Positions 34,641 to 43,733 of a DNA stretch of 64,000 nucleotides are shown here, in pieces. Made by a program: the position numbers and the translations under genes. Source of the DNA: Alcaligenaceae bacterium (GTDB lineage: Bacteria > Pseudomonadota > Gammaproteobacteria > Burkholderiales > Burkholderiaceae_B). Numbering within the stretch: the first letter of the stretch is position 1; every line of letters begins with the position of its first letter. The notes under the pieces are model-generated. The model saw only the letters and a list, made by a program, of their open reading frames with translations. It was not told where the DNA came from and made no database searches. Where the stretch lies: the NCBI GenBank assembly GCA_030538235.1, contig JAUNUJ010000012.1, positions 1 through 64,000 of the forward strand. The letters are read 5' to 3'.

Positions 34641-37600
34641 ATGACTAAAAAAACCACCAGAAAGTCTACTAAAAAGCAGCTCGCCTTTCGCAATAAGCTG
34701 GTATTAAACCAGTGGCTAATTAGCCTGTTTGGTATTGACCCTTTGGCTGAACATAAGCTGCAGGGTAAAACGATTCGCCCGTTTCATAAGCTGGCTGAGC
34801 CGATTCGTAACCCAAGCTTAGAAGGCTTAGACACGGATAATTTGCATCATTTTTTCCATCACTTAGCTAACAGTCCGTTGTTCAGCCATGCAGGTGTGCA
34901 GCTGAATGATTTACAAATCAGCCGTGATCAGCTTATGGCCTATGAGCAAAATATTGTGCGCCATACGCAAGCGATTAATGAAAAACGTCATCGGCCGATT
35001 GTGTGGAAGTATTACCAGTGGCTTAGTCTGCTGTTCACTGAAGTTTACTTAGACCGGTTTTTCAACGATAGCCATGTGTTGCTTGCTGCATTAAATAGCT
35101 TTGTCGAGCGCTTTAATCAGCACTGGCGTGATTACGCCGATGTACCAGCCTATGAGCTCGAAGACCTGAATAAAATCTGCTTACAAAACTCAACGGGTAG
35201 CGGCAAAACCTTATTAATGCATGTCAACGTGCTGCAATACCGTCACTACGCCACGCAGTATGGCAAAGCGAATGCGCTGTCGCGGATTATTTTGTTAACC
35301 CCAAACTCAGATTTATCAAAGCAGCATAGAGATGAATTTCACGAAAGCGGAATTTCTGCTGGCGAATATTTAGCATCACGTGGTGGCTTGTTTGGTGCCG
35401 CTGCTGGTTTAGGCCATGTGGACACCTTAGAAATCACCAAGCTGGCTGACAAAGAAGGCCCAAACACCATTGCCACACGCAGCTTAGGTGACCAAAACCT
35501 ACTGCTCGTCGATGAAGGGCACCGTGGCTTAAGCAATAAAAATGAAACCGGCGTTTGGTTTCACCGCCGCGCCAGCCTGTGTGACAAAGGCTTTAGTTTT
35601 GAGTACTCGGCGACTTTTGATCAAGCCGTATCTGGAACCGGTCATGAAGATGATTACGCCAAAGCCGTGCTGTTTGACTATTCCTACCGCTGGTTTTACG
35701 AAGATGGTTTTGGCAAAGATTACCAAATTCTCAACTTGCCGCAGTCATTCGAAGAAACCCGTGCGCTGTATATCACGGCCTGCTTGCTGAAGTTTTATCA
35801 GCAGCTGTGCATTTATGACGATAAAAAACACCAGCTCAGCGACTTCAATATAGAAAAACCACTGTGGGTGTTCGTGGGTAGCACTGTTTCGTCTGGTAAG
35901 TACCGGAAAGATGAGCAGCTGGTGGCGACAGACGTGGCGTTGATTATTCAGTTTATTGCTGAGTTTTTAGGTAATGAGTCGCAAGCTATCAGCCGTGTGC
36001 ATGAGTTATTGACCGGTAAGGGCCAAGACACTGGCTTACTCGATGCCAACGGCAATGATATTTTTGATAGCGCATTTAATTATTTAGCAAAAAAAATCAA
36101 TGCAGGTGAAACGGTAGCAGAGCTATACCGTGATATTTTGCAGCGTGTATTTAATAACCAGTCGGGTGGCCAACTCGTACTGGAGCGCGTTAAAGGCGAT
36201 TCGGGTGAGATAGTCTTGCGTATTGGTAACGCAGAAACACCCTTTGGTTTGATCAGTGTGGGGGATGCCAAAGGGTTGTGTGACCACATCAGTAGCTTTG
36301 CTAATCAGCAAGCCATTCCACTGGCTATAGCTGAGAGCGATTTTAGCCATACCCTGTTTGCCAGTGTGAAAGAATCCAATTCGCCGGTGAATCTATTGAT
36401 TGGTTCCAAGAAGTTTGTTGAGGGCTGGGACTGTTGGCGTGTGAGTACCCTGGGCCTAATGCATGTGGGCTCCAGTGAGGGCGCACAGATTATCCAGCTG
36501 TTTGGTCGCGGCGTACGTTTGAAAGGCTACCAGTGGAGTTTGAAGCGCTCGGGCCACTCTCAGGCAACTGTTCGACCACCTTATATTGAAGAGTTGGAAA
36601 CACTGAATGTGTTTGGTATCAAAGCTGACTTTATGGAGAAATTCCGTCAGTTTTTGAGTGAGGAAGGTTTGCCGGGGAATGAGCAGCGTAAGGTCATTCA
36701 GATCCCACTAAATGTGACGCACGATTTTGGTAAGAAGCTAAAAATTCTGCGCCCCAAGCGTAAGGATGACGACGGCAAAGAATACGATTTTAAAACCGAT
36801 GCCCGTATACCAAGCCTGCATAGTGTTCCTGATTACCTGACAAAAAACCGTGTGGTGGCGGATTGGTATCCTCGTATCGGTGCCATTGCCTCACGTAGTG
36901 GTGGCGATGCCGTGGCCAAAGAAACGGTTAAGTTAGGTGCCCAGCACTTGGCATTTTTAGATTACGATCAATTGTATTTTGAGCTGGAGCGTTTTAAAAA
37001 TGAGCGTAGCTGGTACAACCTCAATATCAGCAAAGAGGGCATTAAAGCACTGTTAAAGGACTCCAGCTGGTACCAGCTGTACTTGCCTAAAGCACGGCTT
37101 AACCCAAACAGTTACGCCGGTATTTTATTGTTGCAGCAAGTGGCCACTGAGCTATTAAAGCGTTTTGCCGACCATTATTACAATTACGCTAAGCGTGATT
37201 ACATGGAGCCGCGCTTAGAGTTGCGGGAACTTACGCAAGCCGATGAAAACATCCCACAGGAGGAGTTTTATCAGCTGATTGTCGATGGCAGTGAAGAGCA
37301 AGTTATCCAAGCGATTGAGCAAGTTAAAGCGGAGATAGCACTGGGGAAAACTGATCTGTTGCAAGTGGGCGATATTAACGCGTTGAACCTCAAACAGCAT
37401 TTATTCCAACCTTTACTGCACCTGCGTAAAGGCAGCAAAATTGCTATCCAGCCAGTGGCTCTTAATGAAAGTGAGTTTCAGTTTGTTGAGGATTTAAAAG
37501 ACTGGTGCGATCAGCACCAAGAACGTAACGAGCAAGAAGGTGTAGAGCTGTTTTTACTGCGTAACCGCAGTCGTGGCAAAGGGGTAGGCTTTTTTGAGGC

Positions 37601-37925
37601 AGGGGGATTTTACCCAGATTTTATTTTGTGGATGCTGAAAGACAACAAGCAATACGTGACCTTTATCGAGCCGCATGGTTTGCTGCATGAAGGCCCAGGC
37701 AGCGAAAAAGTTCTGTTCCACCAAAAAATCAAAGCGGTAGAGAAACGCTTGGCTGATCCTGGTGTTGTGTTGAACAGCTTTATTTTGTCTTGGACGGAGT
37801 ACGCTCAGCTTGACTGGGGCGCGCAACAAGCAGAGCTAGAAGCCAAACACGTGCTGTTTATGACCAACGATAGAGAGCAGTACTTGGACAAGATGTTTGA
37901 GAGAATTGGCCATTTAACTCGTTAG
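34641..37925 (+). CDS. type III-like restriction subunit (Res)
   Basis: A 1094-aa helicase-nuclease. NSTGSGKTLLMHVNV (Walker A, about 182), LLVDEGHRGL (DEGH box, about 289), SKKFVEGWDCWRVSTLGLM and QLFGRGVRLKG (about 620-630) form the SF2 core. Near the C-terminus GFYPDFILW (about 988) followed by VTFIEPHG gives a PD-(D/E)xK-like nuclease. Begins 1 base after the RhuM stop. With Mod it should cut DNA lacking the methyl mark. Confidence 0.9.
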   Translation: MTKKTTRKSTKKQLAFRNKLVLNQWLISLFGIDPLAEHKLQGKTIRPFHKLAEPIRNPSLEGLDTDNLHHFFHHLANSPLFSHAGVQLNDLQISRDQLMAYEQNIVRHTQAINEKRHRPIVWKYYQWLSLLFTEVYLDRFFNDSHVLLAALNSFVERFNQHWRDYADVPAYELEDLNKICLQNSTGSGKTLLMHVNVLQYRHYATQYGKANALSRIILLTPNSDLSKQHRDEFHESGISAGEYLASRGGLFGAAAGLGHVDTLEITKLADKEGPNTIATRSLGDQNLLLVDEGHRGLSNKNETGVWFHRRASLCDKGFSFEYSATFDQAVSGTGHEDDYAKAVLFDYSYRWFYEDGFGKDYQILNLPQSFEETRALYITACLLKFYQQLCIYDDKKHQLSDFNIEKPLWVFVGSTVSSGKYRKDEQLVATDVALIIQFIAEFLGNESQAISRVHELLTGKGQDTGLLDANGNDIFDSAFNYLAKKINAGETVAELYRDILQRVFNNQSGGQLVLERVKGDSGEIVLRIGNAETPFGLISVGDAKGLCDHISSFANQQAIPLAIAESDFSHTLFASVKESNSPVNLLIGSKKFVEGWDCWRVSTLGLMHVGSSEGAQIIQLFGRGVRLKGYQWSLKRSGHSQATVRPPYIEELETLNVFGIKADFMEKFRQFLSEEGLPGNEQRKVIQIPLNVTHDFGKKLKILRPKRKDDDGKEYDFKTDARIPSLHSVPDYLTKNRVVADWYPRIGAIASRSGGDAVAKETVKLGAQHLAFLDYDQLYFELERFKNERSWYNLNISKEGIKALLKDSSWYQLYLPKARLNPNSYAGILLLQQVATELLKRFADHYYNYAKRDYMEPRLELRELTQADENIPQEEFYQLIVDGSEEQVIQAIEQVKAEIALGKTDLLQVGDINALNLKQHLFQPLLHLRKGSKIAIQPVALNESEFQFVEDLKDWCDQHQERNEQEGVELFLLRNRSRGKGVGFFEAGGFYPDFILWMLKDNKQYVTFIEPHGLLHEGPGSEKVLFHQKIKAVEKRLADPGVVLNSFILSWTEYAQLDWGAQQAELEAKHVLFMTNDREQYLDKMFERIGHLTR

Positions 37926-38178
37926 TAGGTTGCAGAAAATTTTTTATATCCTAATGAAAATCACCTCATGTAACCGAAAATGTAACTTATCGATACCTCG
38001 CACTGCTTAGTAGTGCGAGGAAAATACCCTCCTCTTAATCCCGTCTTATTCATGAGAGCTCTCAAAGTGACTCTATAGAGTTTTTAAATAAACTAAATAA
38101 ATGATACTCTTGGTTTTTATCTAAAGTGCCTAGGTGGATGTTTTTAGCCACCCTCCACTTTGAGTGTCCTGAAACAAG
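37926..38178. other. non-coding spacer with inverted repeat
   Basis: No gene is seen. CCTCGCACT (37996-38004) and AGTGCGAGG (38012-38020) form a perfect 9-bp stem without a T-run on either strand. The rest is AT-rich. It separates the defence island from the transfer region. Confidence 0.5.
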
Positions 38179-38220
38179 AAAAGCCTCCTAGACCGCTTTT
38201 AGACGGCCTAGGAGGCTTTT
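38179..38220. terminator. bidirectional terminator
   Basis: AAAAGCCTCCTAG (38179-38191) pairs with CTAGGAGGCTTTT (38208-38220). T-runs on both strands let it stop the res transcript from the left and the topB transcript from the right. Confidence 0.9.
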
Positions 38221-38236
38221 AAACTATTTAGTGTAG

Positions 38237-40264
38237 TTAGAATTGAAAAGATAGTGTGTTGTTGTCTTTATCAAGCACAAGTGTTGCAGCAAACGGTTTG
38301 CCAGCCTTGGACTTGAAAGACTTAATTTTTGTGGTTTTGCCGGAAGAAATAATATCTGATAAGTCTTTATCAGTCAGTTTATAACCAGCAACTTCCTTAT
38401 TAATTTTGAAGCCACATTCGCACATGTATGAGTATTTGCGATCAACTAAATCATTCTCTTCGCAGGATGGACATTTTCCAATCTCTTTCCTTCGATACTG
38501 TTGGGCGGTGGAGGTTGGTAAAGAATTTACTAACTCAGTGACTGCATTATGAATTTGCGCCATAAAGGTAGTTCTAGCTAATTCCTCGCTTTCAATTTGA
38601 GTCAGCTTATATTCCCATTCGCCAGTAAGTTCAGGTGAAATTAAGGAAGGGGCATTATCTCTTAAATAGTGAATAATCTTAATTCCTCTTTCAGTCGGTA
38701 TTAAGCTTTTTTTGTCTATTTTCATGTAAGCCTCAAATTTTCCTGTTTCTTTAAGCTTCTCGATGATTCCAGCTCTGGTGGCCGGTGTGCCAATACCTTT
38801 GCCTTTGAGTATGTTTGCATACTCATCATCTTCAAGTTCTTTACCGGCCGTCTCCATGGCTTTTAGAAGCGTTGCCTCGTTATAAAGAGCAGGTGGTTTA
38901 GTTTGACCATCTTTTGTATGTACTTTAGTTAAATTGGCGGTTTCATCTGGTGCGGCCATAACTAATGTTTCTTCTTTATCACCATTTTCGTCATCCGCTT
39001 GATTACCATAAACCGCTAACCAGCCAGCCTTAATTAAAACGTTTCCAGTGGTCTTAAATTGGAATTCATCGACGTAGGTAATGCGTGTTGTGTGATTGTA
39101 TTCAGCAGCTGGGTAGAAGACTGCAATAAAGCGTTTAACAATCAAGTCGTAGATGTTTTTTTCTTCAATAGATAAATCACTTGGTATTTTATTTGTTGGC
39201 ACAATCGCAAAGTGATCTGTAATAAGCGCATCATTAAAAATGCGTTTGTTACCTGACTGGATTTGAACCCAATCATTATTAATCACCGCTGAACTACTAG
39301 GATAATTAGCCGCTAGAATCTCAATGACCTGTTCTGCCGTTTCGATGTAATCACTTGGCAACACATTAGCATCCGTTCTGGGGTATGTCACAGCTTTATG
39401 TTTTTCATAGAGGGCTTGAGTAATGCTGAGTGTCTTTGCAGCGCTGTATCCGAACTTACGGTTAGCTTCTTGCTGTAATGACGTTAAATGAAAAAGAGGG
39501 TAGGGGTTCTTTTTCTTAACTTCTTTGTGGTCTTCTACTTTACCGAACGCAAAACCACTCAGTTGATTTACAATCGCTTCAGCTTCGTCTTTTGATTCAT
39601 ATTTGGCAAATTCCTTGCCATTCAGTAATTTACTACTATAGTCACCGGCCATTAATTTAAAATCTGCCATGACTTCATAAAATGTAGTTGGTTTGAAGTT
39701 TTTATTAGCCTCATAACGTTCAACTACCATGGCCAAGGTGGGTGTCATTACACGGCCAACTGCTGATTTGACAGCCCTTGAACCGTTCATCCCATACAGC
39801 CAATCGGCTTCTGAGCGGCTTTTAGCTGCATCATATAAGCTTTGATATTGCTCTCCGGGCTTACGGTCTCTAAATGCTGTTCTGATAGCTTCTGGGGTCA
39901 TTGACTGTAACCACATTCGCTCAATTGGTTTTGAACAATTAATTTTGTCATAAACAAGACGAAAAATTAATTCACCCTCACGGCCGGCATCACACGCATT
40001 GATAATAGTTGAAATGTCAGAACGGCTCATTAGTTTTTTTAATTTATTGAATTGTTCTTTAGTTGAGTCAATTACGCTGAGTGTAAATTCATTCGGTAAA
40101 ACTGGTAGTGCTGCACCCGGTTCAATAGCGTGACTCAATCTTACTAAGTGGCCAATACAATTACTAATGACTAAGGTGTCATTTTCGAGTCTACTACCAA
40201 CGCCCAAAGCTTCGGCAATGTCTCTAGCGACTGAAGGTTTTTCAGCAATGATTAAAGTTTTCAT
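38237..40264 (-). CDS. topB: DNA topoisomerase III (TraE/TopB-like)
   Basis: A 675-aa type IA topoisomerase. The TOPRIM domain starts at KTLIIAEKPSVARDIAEAL with DAGREGE (about 93); the nucleophile lies in AVTYPRTDAN (Tyr about 293); the C-terminal zinc ribbon has CPSCEE and MCECGFK. I start at MKTLIIAEKP because the upstream ATGs lie in the hairpin leader. Plasmid topoisomerase III resolves transfer intermediates. Last gene of the minus-strand transfer cluster; no LER tag (ends LSFQF). Confidence 0.93.
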   Translation of the reverse strand: MKTLIIAEKPSVARDIAEALGVGSRLENDTLVISNCIGHLVRLSHAIEPGAALPVLPNEFTLSVIDSTKEQFNKLKKLMSRSDISTIINACDAGREGELIFRLVYDKINCSKPIERMWLQSMTPEAIRTAFRDRKPGEQYQSLYDAAKSRSEADWLYGMNGSRAVKSAVGRVMTPTLAMVVERYEANKNFKPTTFYEVMADFKLMAGDYSSKLLNGKEFAKYESKDEAEAIVNQLSGFAFGKVEDHKEVKKKNPYPLFHLTSLQQEANRKFGYSAAKTLSITQALYEKHKAVTYPRTDANVLPSDYIETAEQVIEILAANYPSSSAVINNDWVQIQSGNKRIFNDALITDHFAIVPTNKIPSDLSIEEKNIYDLIVKRFIAVFYPAAEYNHTTRITYVDEFQFKTTGNVLIKAGWLAVYGNQADDENGDKEETLVMAAPDETANLTKVHTKDGQTKPPALYNEATLLKAMETAGKELEDDEYANILKGKGIGTPATRAGIIEKLKETGKFEAYMKIDKKSLIPTERGIKIIHYLRDNAPSLISPELTGEWEYKLTQIESEELARTTFMAQIHNAVTELVNSLPTSTAQQYRRKEIGKCPSCEENDLVDRKYSYMCECGFKINKEVAGYKLTDKDLSDIISSGKTTKIKSFKSKAGKPFAATLVLDKDNNTLSFQF

Positions 40265-40277
40265 ATAAATTATTCCC

Positions 40278-40310
40278 ATAAAAAAACCGCCCAGGATATC
40301 CAAGGCGGTT
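40278..40310 (-). terminator. hairpin leader of topB
   Basis: AACCGCC (40285-40291) and GGCGGTT (40304-40310); T7, ATGGG and the topB start follow on the minus strand. Confidence 0.8.
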
Positions 40311-40311
40311 G

Positions 40312-40407
40312 TTATTGATTAGTTTTATTAGTGGTTAAGATTTTGACCCTATCCCAACAATATCTTGTTGCTGATTCGGGATGACGTGAGCATGTACAGT
40401 TTTCCAT
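40312..40407 (-). CDS. possible 31-aa Cys-rich peptide
   Basis: A frame reading MENCTCSRHPESATRYCWDR near its start; C4, C6, H9 and C17 could bind zinc. The ribosome site is weak, and an overlapping 29-aa frame (start 40424) has a better one (AGGAAAAG), so only one, or neither, may be real. Confidence 0.25.
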   Translation of the reverse strand: MENCTCSRHPESATRYCWDRVKILTTNKTNQ

Positions 40408-40437
40408 ATAATAATTTTCTGCATTTGATATCTTTTC

Positions 40438-40923
40438 CTATTTTTTATGCCTAAATGCTTCCGGCTCAATCGGATTCGAGTCTTGCCACAGTCCATTTTT
40501 ATTGAGCTTTGCAATGCGGTAGGCATCAAGATAATGAGCCGGTGGGTTGTATCTGAAGTATGGCCAAGCTAAGCCATTTTGCACCAACGAAAGGTTAATA
40601 CTCTCATCATTTAAAAAGACTTCACCTAAAATACGGCCATATCGGTCTTCTTCTTTATATTTAACTTGAACCTGTCGCTGATTGATTTTTTCCGCTAAGG
40701 CTTTCTGTGCTACACGTCCATAAGCTTGGCCACGTTCAGGCGCATCAATATGAAGCAGTCGGATACGGTGTTGTTGTTTGGTTGAATCAAGTACAGTTAT
40801 CGTATCCCCATCAGCTACATTCACGACAAGGCCATACAATGTATTTGCTTTGGCTATTAATGGAATAGATAGCAATAAAGATGCGATTAGCCCGGAGGAA
40901 ACTATTTGTTTAAGTTTTTTCAT
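40438..40923 (-). CDS. secreted staphylococcal-nuclease-like protein
   Basis: A 161-aa thermonuclease-fold protein with a signal peptide (MKKLKQIVSSGLIASLLLSI, cleavage near AKA-NT). The SNase active site is intact: VADGDTITVL, HRIRLLHIDAPERGQAYG and DRYGRILGEV hold the catalytic Arg, Glu, Arg and calcium-binding Asp. It is exported by Sec and acts in the periplasm or outside, between relaxase and topoisomerase. Conjugative elements often carry such nucleases; the role is unclear. Confidence 0.88.
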   Translation of the reverse strand: MKKLKQIVSSGLIASLLLSIPLIAKANTLYGLVVNVADGDTITVLDSTKQQHRIRLLHIDAPERGQAYGRVAQKALAEKINQRQVQVKYKEEDRYGRILGEVFLNDESINLSLVQNGLAWPYFRYNPPAHYLDAYRIAKLNKNGLWQDSNPIEPEAFRHKK

Positions 40924-40929
40924 ATGTAA

Positions 40930-41898
40930 TTATCTCTCCATATCTTTTTCGATTGTTTTATCAAAGGCGGATTGAAGCTGTGTTGTTGGTGTTGAGTTAT
41001 TAATTTCTTTGGCTAGCATACTAATTTGTCTAGCCTCGGTTTTCATATTCTGCTGATATAAGTCACGAGAGAGGGTAGTCAATTCTTTGGCCATAATTGA
41101 TTTGGTTGCTAATTGTTCCTTTAAAAACGGATGTAAAGGGCGTTGATTGTTTTTAATGGCTTCAACTAATTGTTCTCTTCTTGCTTTGGCCACATACGAA
41201 TGGCCGCCACGTTTAACGATGTTTTCAACAGTGCTATTTTTCCCTTTTTGAAATTTTCCTCGATGTATACGTTTTGTGGCAGCGCAATCAACACCTTGTT
41301 CACGCATTTTTTCAGCGAATAAAACACGCCATTCGAATAAGTCATTTTTCCTAGGGTTCATGCGTTCACCCTCACGGTTTTGCATGGTTACACTGAGGTG
41401 TACGTGCGGATGGTCAGTATCGGTATGTAAAGCCATTACATATTCATGATCTGAAAAAACATGTTTAGCAAACTCACGTGCGGCGGCCTGAATTTTGTCT
41501 GGTGCAGTTTTGGCCGGCATCGATAAAACAAGGTTTAGTGTTTGCCGGTGCTGACCCTTGGTATCAATCATGTCTTGGTTAGCCCATCTATCCTTAATTG
41601 TTTTGGCTTGAGCTTTGCCGATTAATGTTTGGCCGTCATTCGTTTCTAGTGAAACATTGCCGTTGCGTCCGATGTAATCTAAATGGTTCTGAACGCTTTG
41701 GCCACCTTTTGAGCCACTGGTGATTTTGACCATGACTTCGGGCTTTTTGGCCGCTGCTGAAGCAATGTTTTTAAGACCAGAGCCGCTTTTAGGTTTGCTG
41801 TATCTTTTTTTTCCACCACCACCGGAGTAATTGTCTTTTTTTACTTTGCGTTCATGGCCAAGTAAAATTTCTTCAGCTCTTTTTGTCGCTATGCTCAT
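40930..41898 (-). CDS. MOBP-type relaxase with LER-type tag
   Basis: A 322-aa relaxase that should nick oriT and pilot the strand into the recipient. A Gly/Lys-rich start precedes motif I with the candidate catalytic Tyr (QNHLDYIGRNG, about Y74) and motif III HTDTDHPHVHL (about 157-167, the HxDxx[HP]HxH metal site). The C-terminus is TIEKDMER, a variant of the shared tag on a protein that must cross the secretion channel. It starts 10 bases after the mobC stop and is short for a relaxase; primase-like work is done by a separate protein. Confidence 0.9.
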   Translation of the reverse strand: MSIATKRAEEILLGHERKVKKDNYSGGGGKKRYSKPKSGSGLKNIASAAAKKPEVMVKITSGSKGGQSVQNHLDYIGRNGNVSLETNDGQTLIGKAQAKTIKDRWANQDMIDTKGQHRQTLNLVLSMPAKTAPDKIQAAAREFAKHVFSDHEYVMALHTDTDHPHVHLSVTMQNREGERMNPRKNDLFEWRVLFAEKMREQGVDCAATKRIHRGKFQKGKNSTVENIVKRGGHSYVAKARREQLVEAIKNNQRPLHPFLKEQLATKSIMAKELTTLSRDLYQQNMKTEARQISMLAKEINNSTPTTQLQSAFDKTIEKDMER

Positions 41899-41908
41899 TT
41901 ACTTATCC

Positions 41909-42424
41909 TTATATTCGTCTCCTTGCCGCTTGTAGTAGCGTTCCTACTTTGCCAAAGTGGTTGTCAATCGTGTCACTAATGTTTTGTAGTTCTTTAAGCG
42001 TCAGTGATGTAGCAGAGCCACTATTAATGGCTTTTGCTACTTGGTTAATATTTACACCTAGCTTATGTAGTTGATAGTTTGAATCTCGCAAGGCTTGTAC
42101 TTCTTTAGTCGTTGGCACAGGCTCTTTTGCTAAATGAGTGATTAATAACAATCGAATGTATTGATTTAAACTCATTGATTGTTCTGCTGCTTCTACATTT
42201 AGCTTTTCAATGGCATCGTCAGGCAGTCTAATTTCTAAGCGATTTGTCCGTTCATCGTGTTTAAAATCCACCGCTGATTTTTGCTGCTCCATTAGCTTTT
42301 GCAGAATTAAATGACGTGCTAGACGACTTGGTGATGACGAGCCTGTCTGCTGAAGCGCAATATCTTTAATTGATTGATAGTCATCATTATTGATGTTTCG
42401 CAATCTAAAATGAATTTCCTTCAT
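41909..42424 (-). CDS. mobC: mobilisation accessory protein MobC-like
   Basis: A 171-aa protein with a ribbon-helix-helix-like N-terminus/middle (IRLPDDAIEKLNVEAAEQSMSL) and the MobC-family end LHKLGVNINQVAKAINSG (about 127-144). MobC proteins help the relaxase melt oriT. The ATG overlaps the stop of the preceding small frame (ATGA), and GTGAGGA lies just upstream. Confidence 0.85.
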   Translation of the reverse strand: MKEIHFRLRNINNDDYQSIKDIALQQTGSSSPSRLARHLILQKLMEQQKSAVDFKHDERTNRLEIRLPDDAIEKLNVEAAEQSMSLNQYIRLLLITHLAKEPVPTTKEVQALRDSNYQLHKLGVNINQVAKAINSGSATSLTLKELQNISDTIDNHFGKVGTLLQAARRRI

Positions 42425-42708
42425 ATCCTCACCATAAAAAAAGCCCCTTGAAATTCAAGGGGCAGGGTAGACAAAGTTTTTTTGATGCTTTTAATTAAGC
42501 AGGGGATTTTGATGAGTGTTGCACAGTGCATCATGGTACTTTTTTTAAGTGTTTTTGAAATTAACTCAAAGGCTGCTTTTGTATCCCCAGCTTTGGCTGA
42601 AGCATATTCTGGATAAGCGGAAAGAGAACCAGCAGTATCATTACAAATGATGCTAGGAAAACTTCCCCAAGGTGCTCTTTCTCCTATGCTAAAAAAAGAG
42701 TTAGCCAT
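42421..42708 (-). CDS. short orphan ORF, possible phosphoribosyltransferase-like remnant
   Basis: A 95-aa frame. The part about 17-52 (IICNDTAGSLSAYPEYASAK) resembles the N-terminal segment of small orphan phosphoribosyltransferase-like proteins of mobile elements; the rest looks unrelated. It reads through a terminator hairpin (residues LEFQGAFF) and stops in ATGA overlap with mobC. It may be a truncated gene kept for coupling. No LER tag. Confidence 0.45.
   Translation of the reverse strand: MANSFFSIGERAPWGSFPSIICNDTAGSLSAYPEYASAKAGDTKAAFELISKTLKKSTMMHCATLIKIPCLIKSIKKTLSTLPLEFQGAFFMVRI
42436..42463 (-). terminator. hairpin leader of mobC
   Basis: GCCCCTTGAA (42443-42452) and TTCAAGGGGC (42454-42463), followed on the minus strand by T7 and ATGG, then the mobC Shine-Dalgarno. 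Translation of the 95-aa frame crosses it. Confidence 0.8.
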
Positions 42709-42713
42709 AAGCC

Positions 42714-43682
42714 TTAACGCTCTAATTCTTCTTCAAGCTCTGGCTCTTCTTTAGCTTGTGAACGCTCAGGCTGTTGGATGTCCTGTTGTTGTGTATATTC
42801 ACGGTCATACTGCATCACGTAATCAAAGATTTTTTGAGCGTCTCTAACAGCATATAAAATCTCTTTTGGTTCGTCTTCGAGAATACTAATCCATGACTTT
42901 GTATAAGCGGCGTGCTGACTTGGATCATGTCTTATACCTATTTCTTGGCCAACTAGCATCGAGCTAATTTCTGCTCTTAGCTCTTCTCGTGCGTAATCTA
43001 TTGAGCCGAACCGATTAATGATGTCTCTATTAAGCCGTGATTCGTGACCGCTCCAATGGCCAAGCTCATGTAATGCAGTCGCATAGTAATGCTCTGTGCT
43101 TTTGAATTGGTCTTTGAGTGGCAGCACAATATGGTCTCGCATTGGATTGTAAAAGGCTTTATCGCCTTCTTTATGAATAATCGTGGCTTTAGAAGCAGTT
43201 AGTAAAGCTTCAGCACGTTCATTAACTTCAATTTCATTAAAGACCGGACGATCATACGGAGGGATGCCATCAATTTGTTTGGCATTGAATACATAAAAAG
43301 TCCTAACGATTGGACGTTCAAGCCTCACCGTTTCTTTTGCTGTATTTCCGTTTTTATCTTTGATTACCTTACCAGCATCATCACGTTTTGCTCTTTGCGT
43401 ATCAAAAGAGTAGAACAAAAGGGGAATACCTTTTTCACCTTTTTTGACAGAATAGCCAAGGTCTTTAGCTTGTTTGAATGTCAGCCACCTTGGATCGTCA
43501 TGACGCTGTAGCATCAACGCGAGATTATTAAAACCTCGATAAGGTTTACCGGTCATTGCATTGTGAGGCGTTAAAGCCATGGATGCTTCCCATGGCTTTT
43601 GCCATGGAGCTGAATTATTTTTCATCTGCTCAATGAGATTATCAGCTAGTGTTTTGACTGGATCAATTCTTTCTTTTTTCAT
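42714..43682 (-). CDS. ardC: ArdC-family antirestriction protein, LER-tagged
   Basis: A 322-aa ArdC-like protein. The N-terminal ssDNA-binding domain (about 1-130) includes NNSAPWQKPWE, GKPYRGFNNLAL and KKGEKGIPLLFY; the C-terminal metallopeptidase-like domain has TALHELGHWSGH (about 203-214, HExxH). ArdC proteins protect incoming DNA from restriction, and plasmid ArdC is reported to enter recipients. It ends PELEEELER. Start chosen at MKKERIDP, past the hairpin leader. Confidence 0.9.
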   Translation of the reverse strand: MKKERIDPVKTLADNLIEQMKNNSAPWQKPWEASMALTPHNAMTGKPYRGFNNLALMLQRHDDPRWLTFKQAKDLGYSVKKGEKGIPLLFYSFDTQRAKRDDAGKVIKDKNGNTAKETVRLERPIVRTFYVFNAKQIDGIPPYDRPVFNEIEVNERAEALLTASKATIIHKEGDKAFYNPMRDHIVLPLKDQFKSTEHYYATALHELGHWSGHESRLNRDIINRFGSIDYAREELRAEISSMLVGQEIGIRHDPSQHAAYTKSWISILEDEPKEILYAVRDAQKIFDYVMQYDREYTQQQDIQQPERSQAKEEPELEEELER

Positions 43683-43693
43683 ATTGAAACTCA

Positions 43694-43721
43694 TAAAAAA
43701 AGCCACTCTATAAAGAGTGGC
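43694..43721 (-). terminator. hairpin leader of ardC
   Basis: GCCACTCT (43702-43709) and AGAGTGGC (43714-43721), then T7 and ATGAG on the minus strand. Confidence 0.8.
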
Positions 43722-43733
43722 ATTTAGTTTGAT

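Noticed and set aside
37996..38020. Terminator of the defence operon
   Set aside because: Perfect stem but no T-run on either strand; the real terminator is at 38179-38220.
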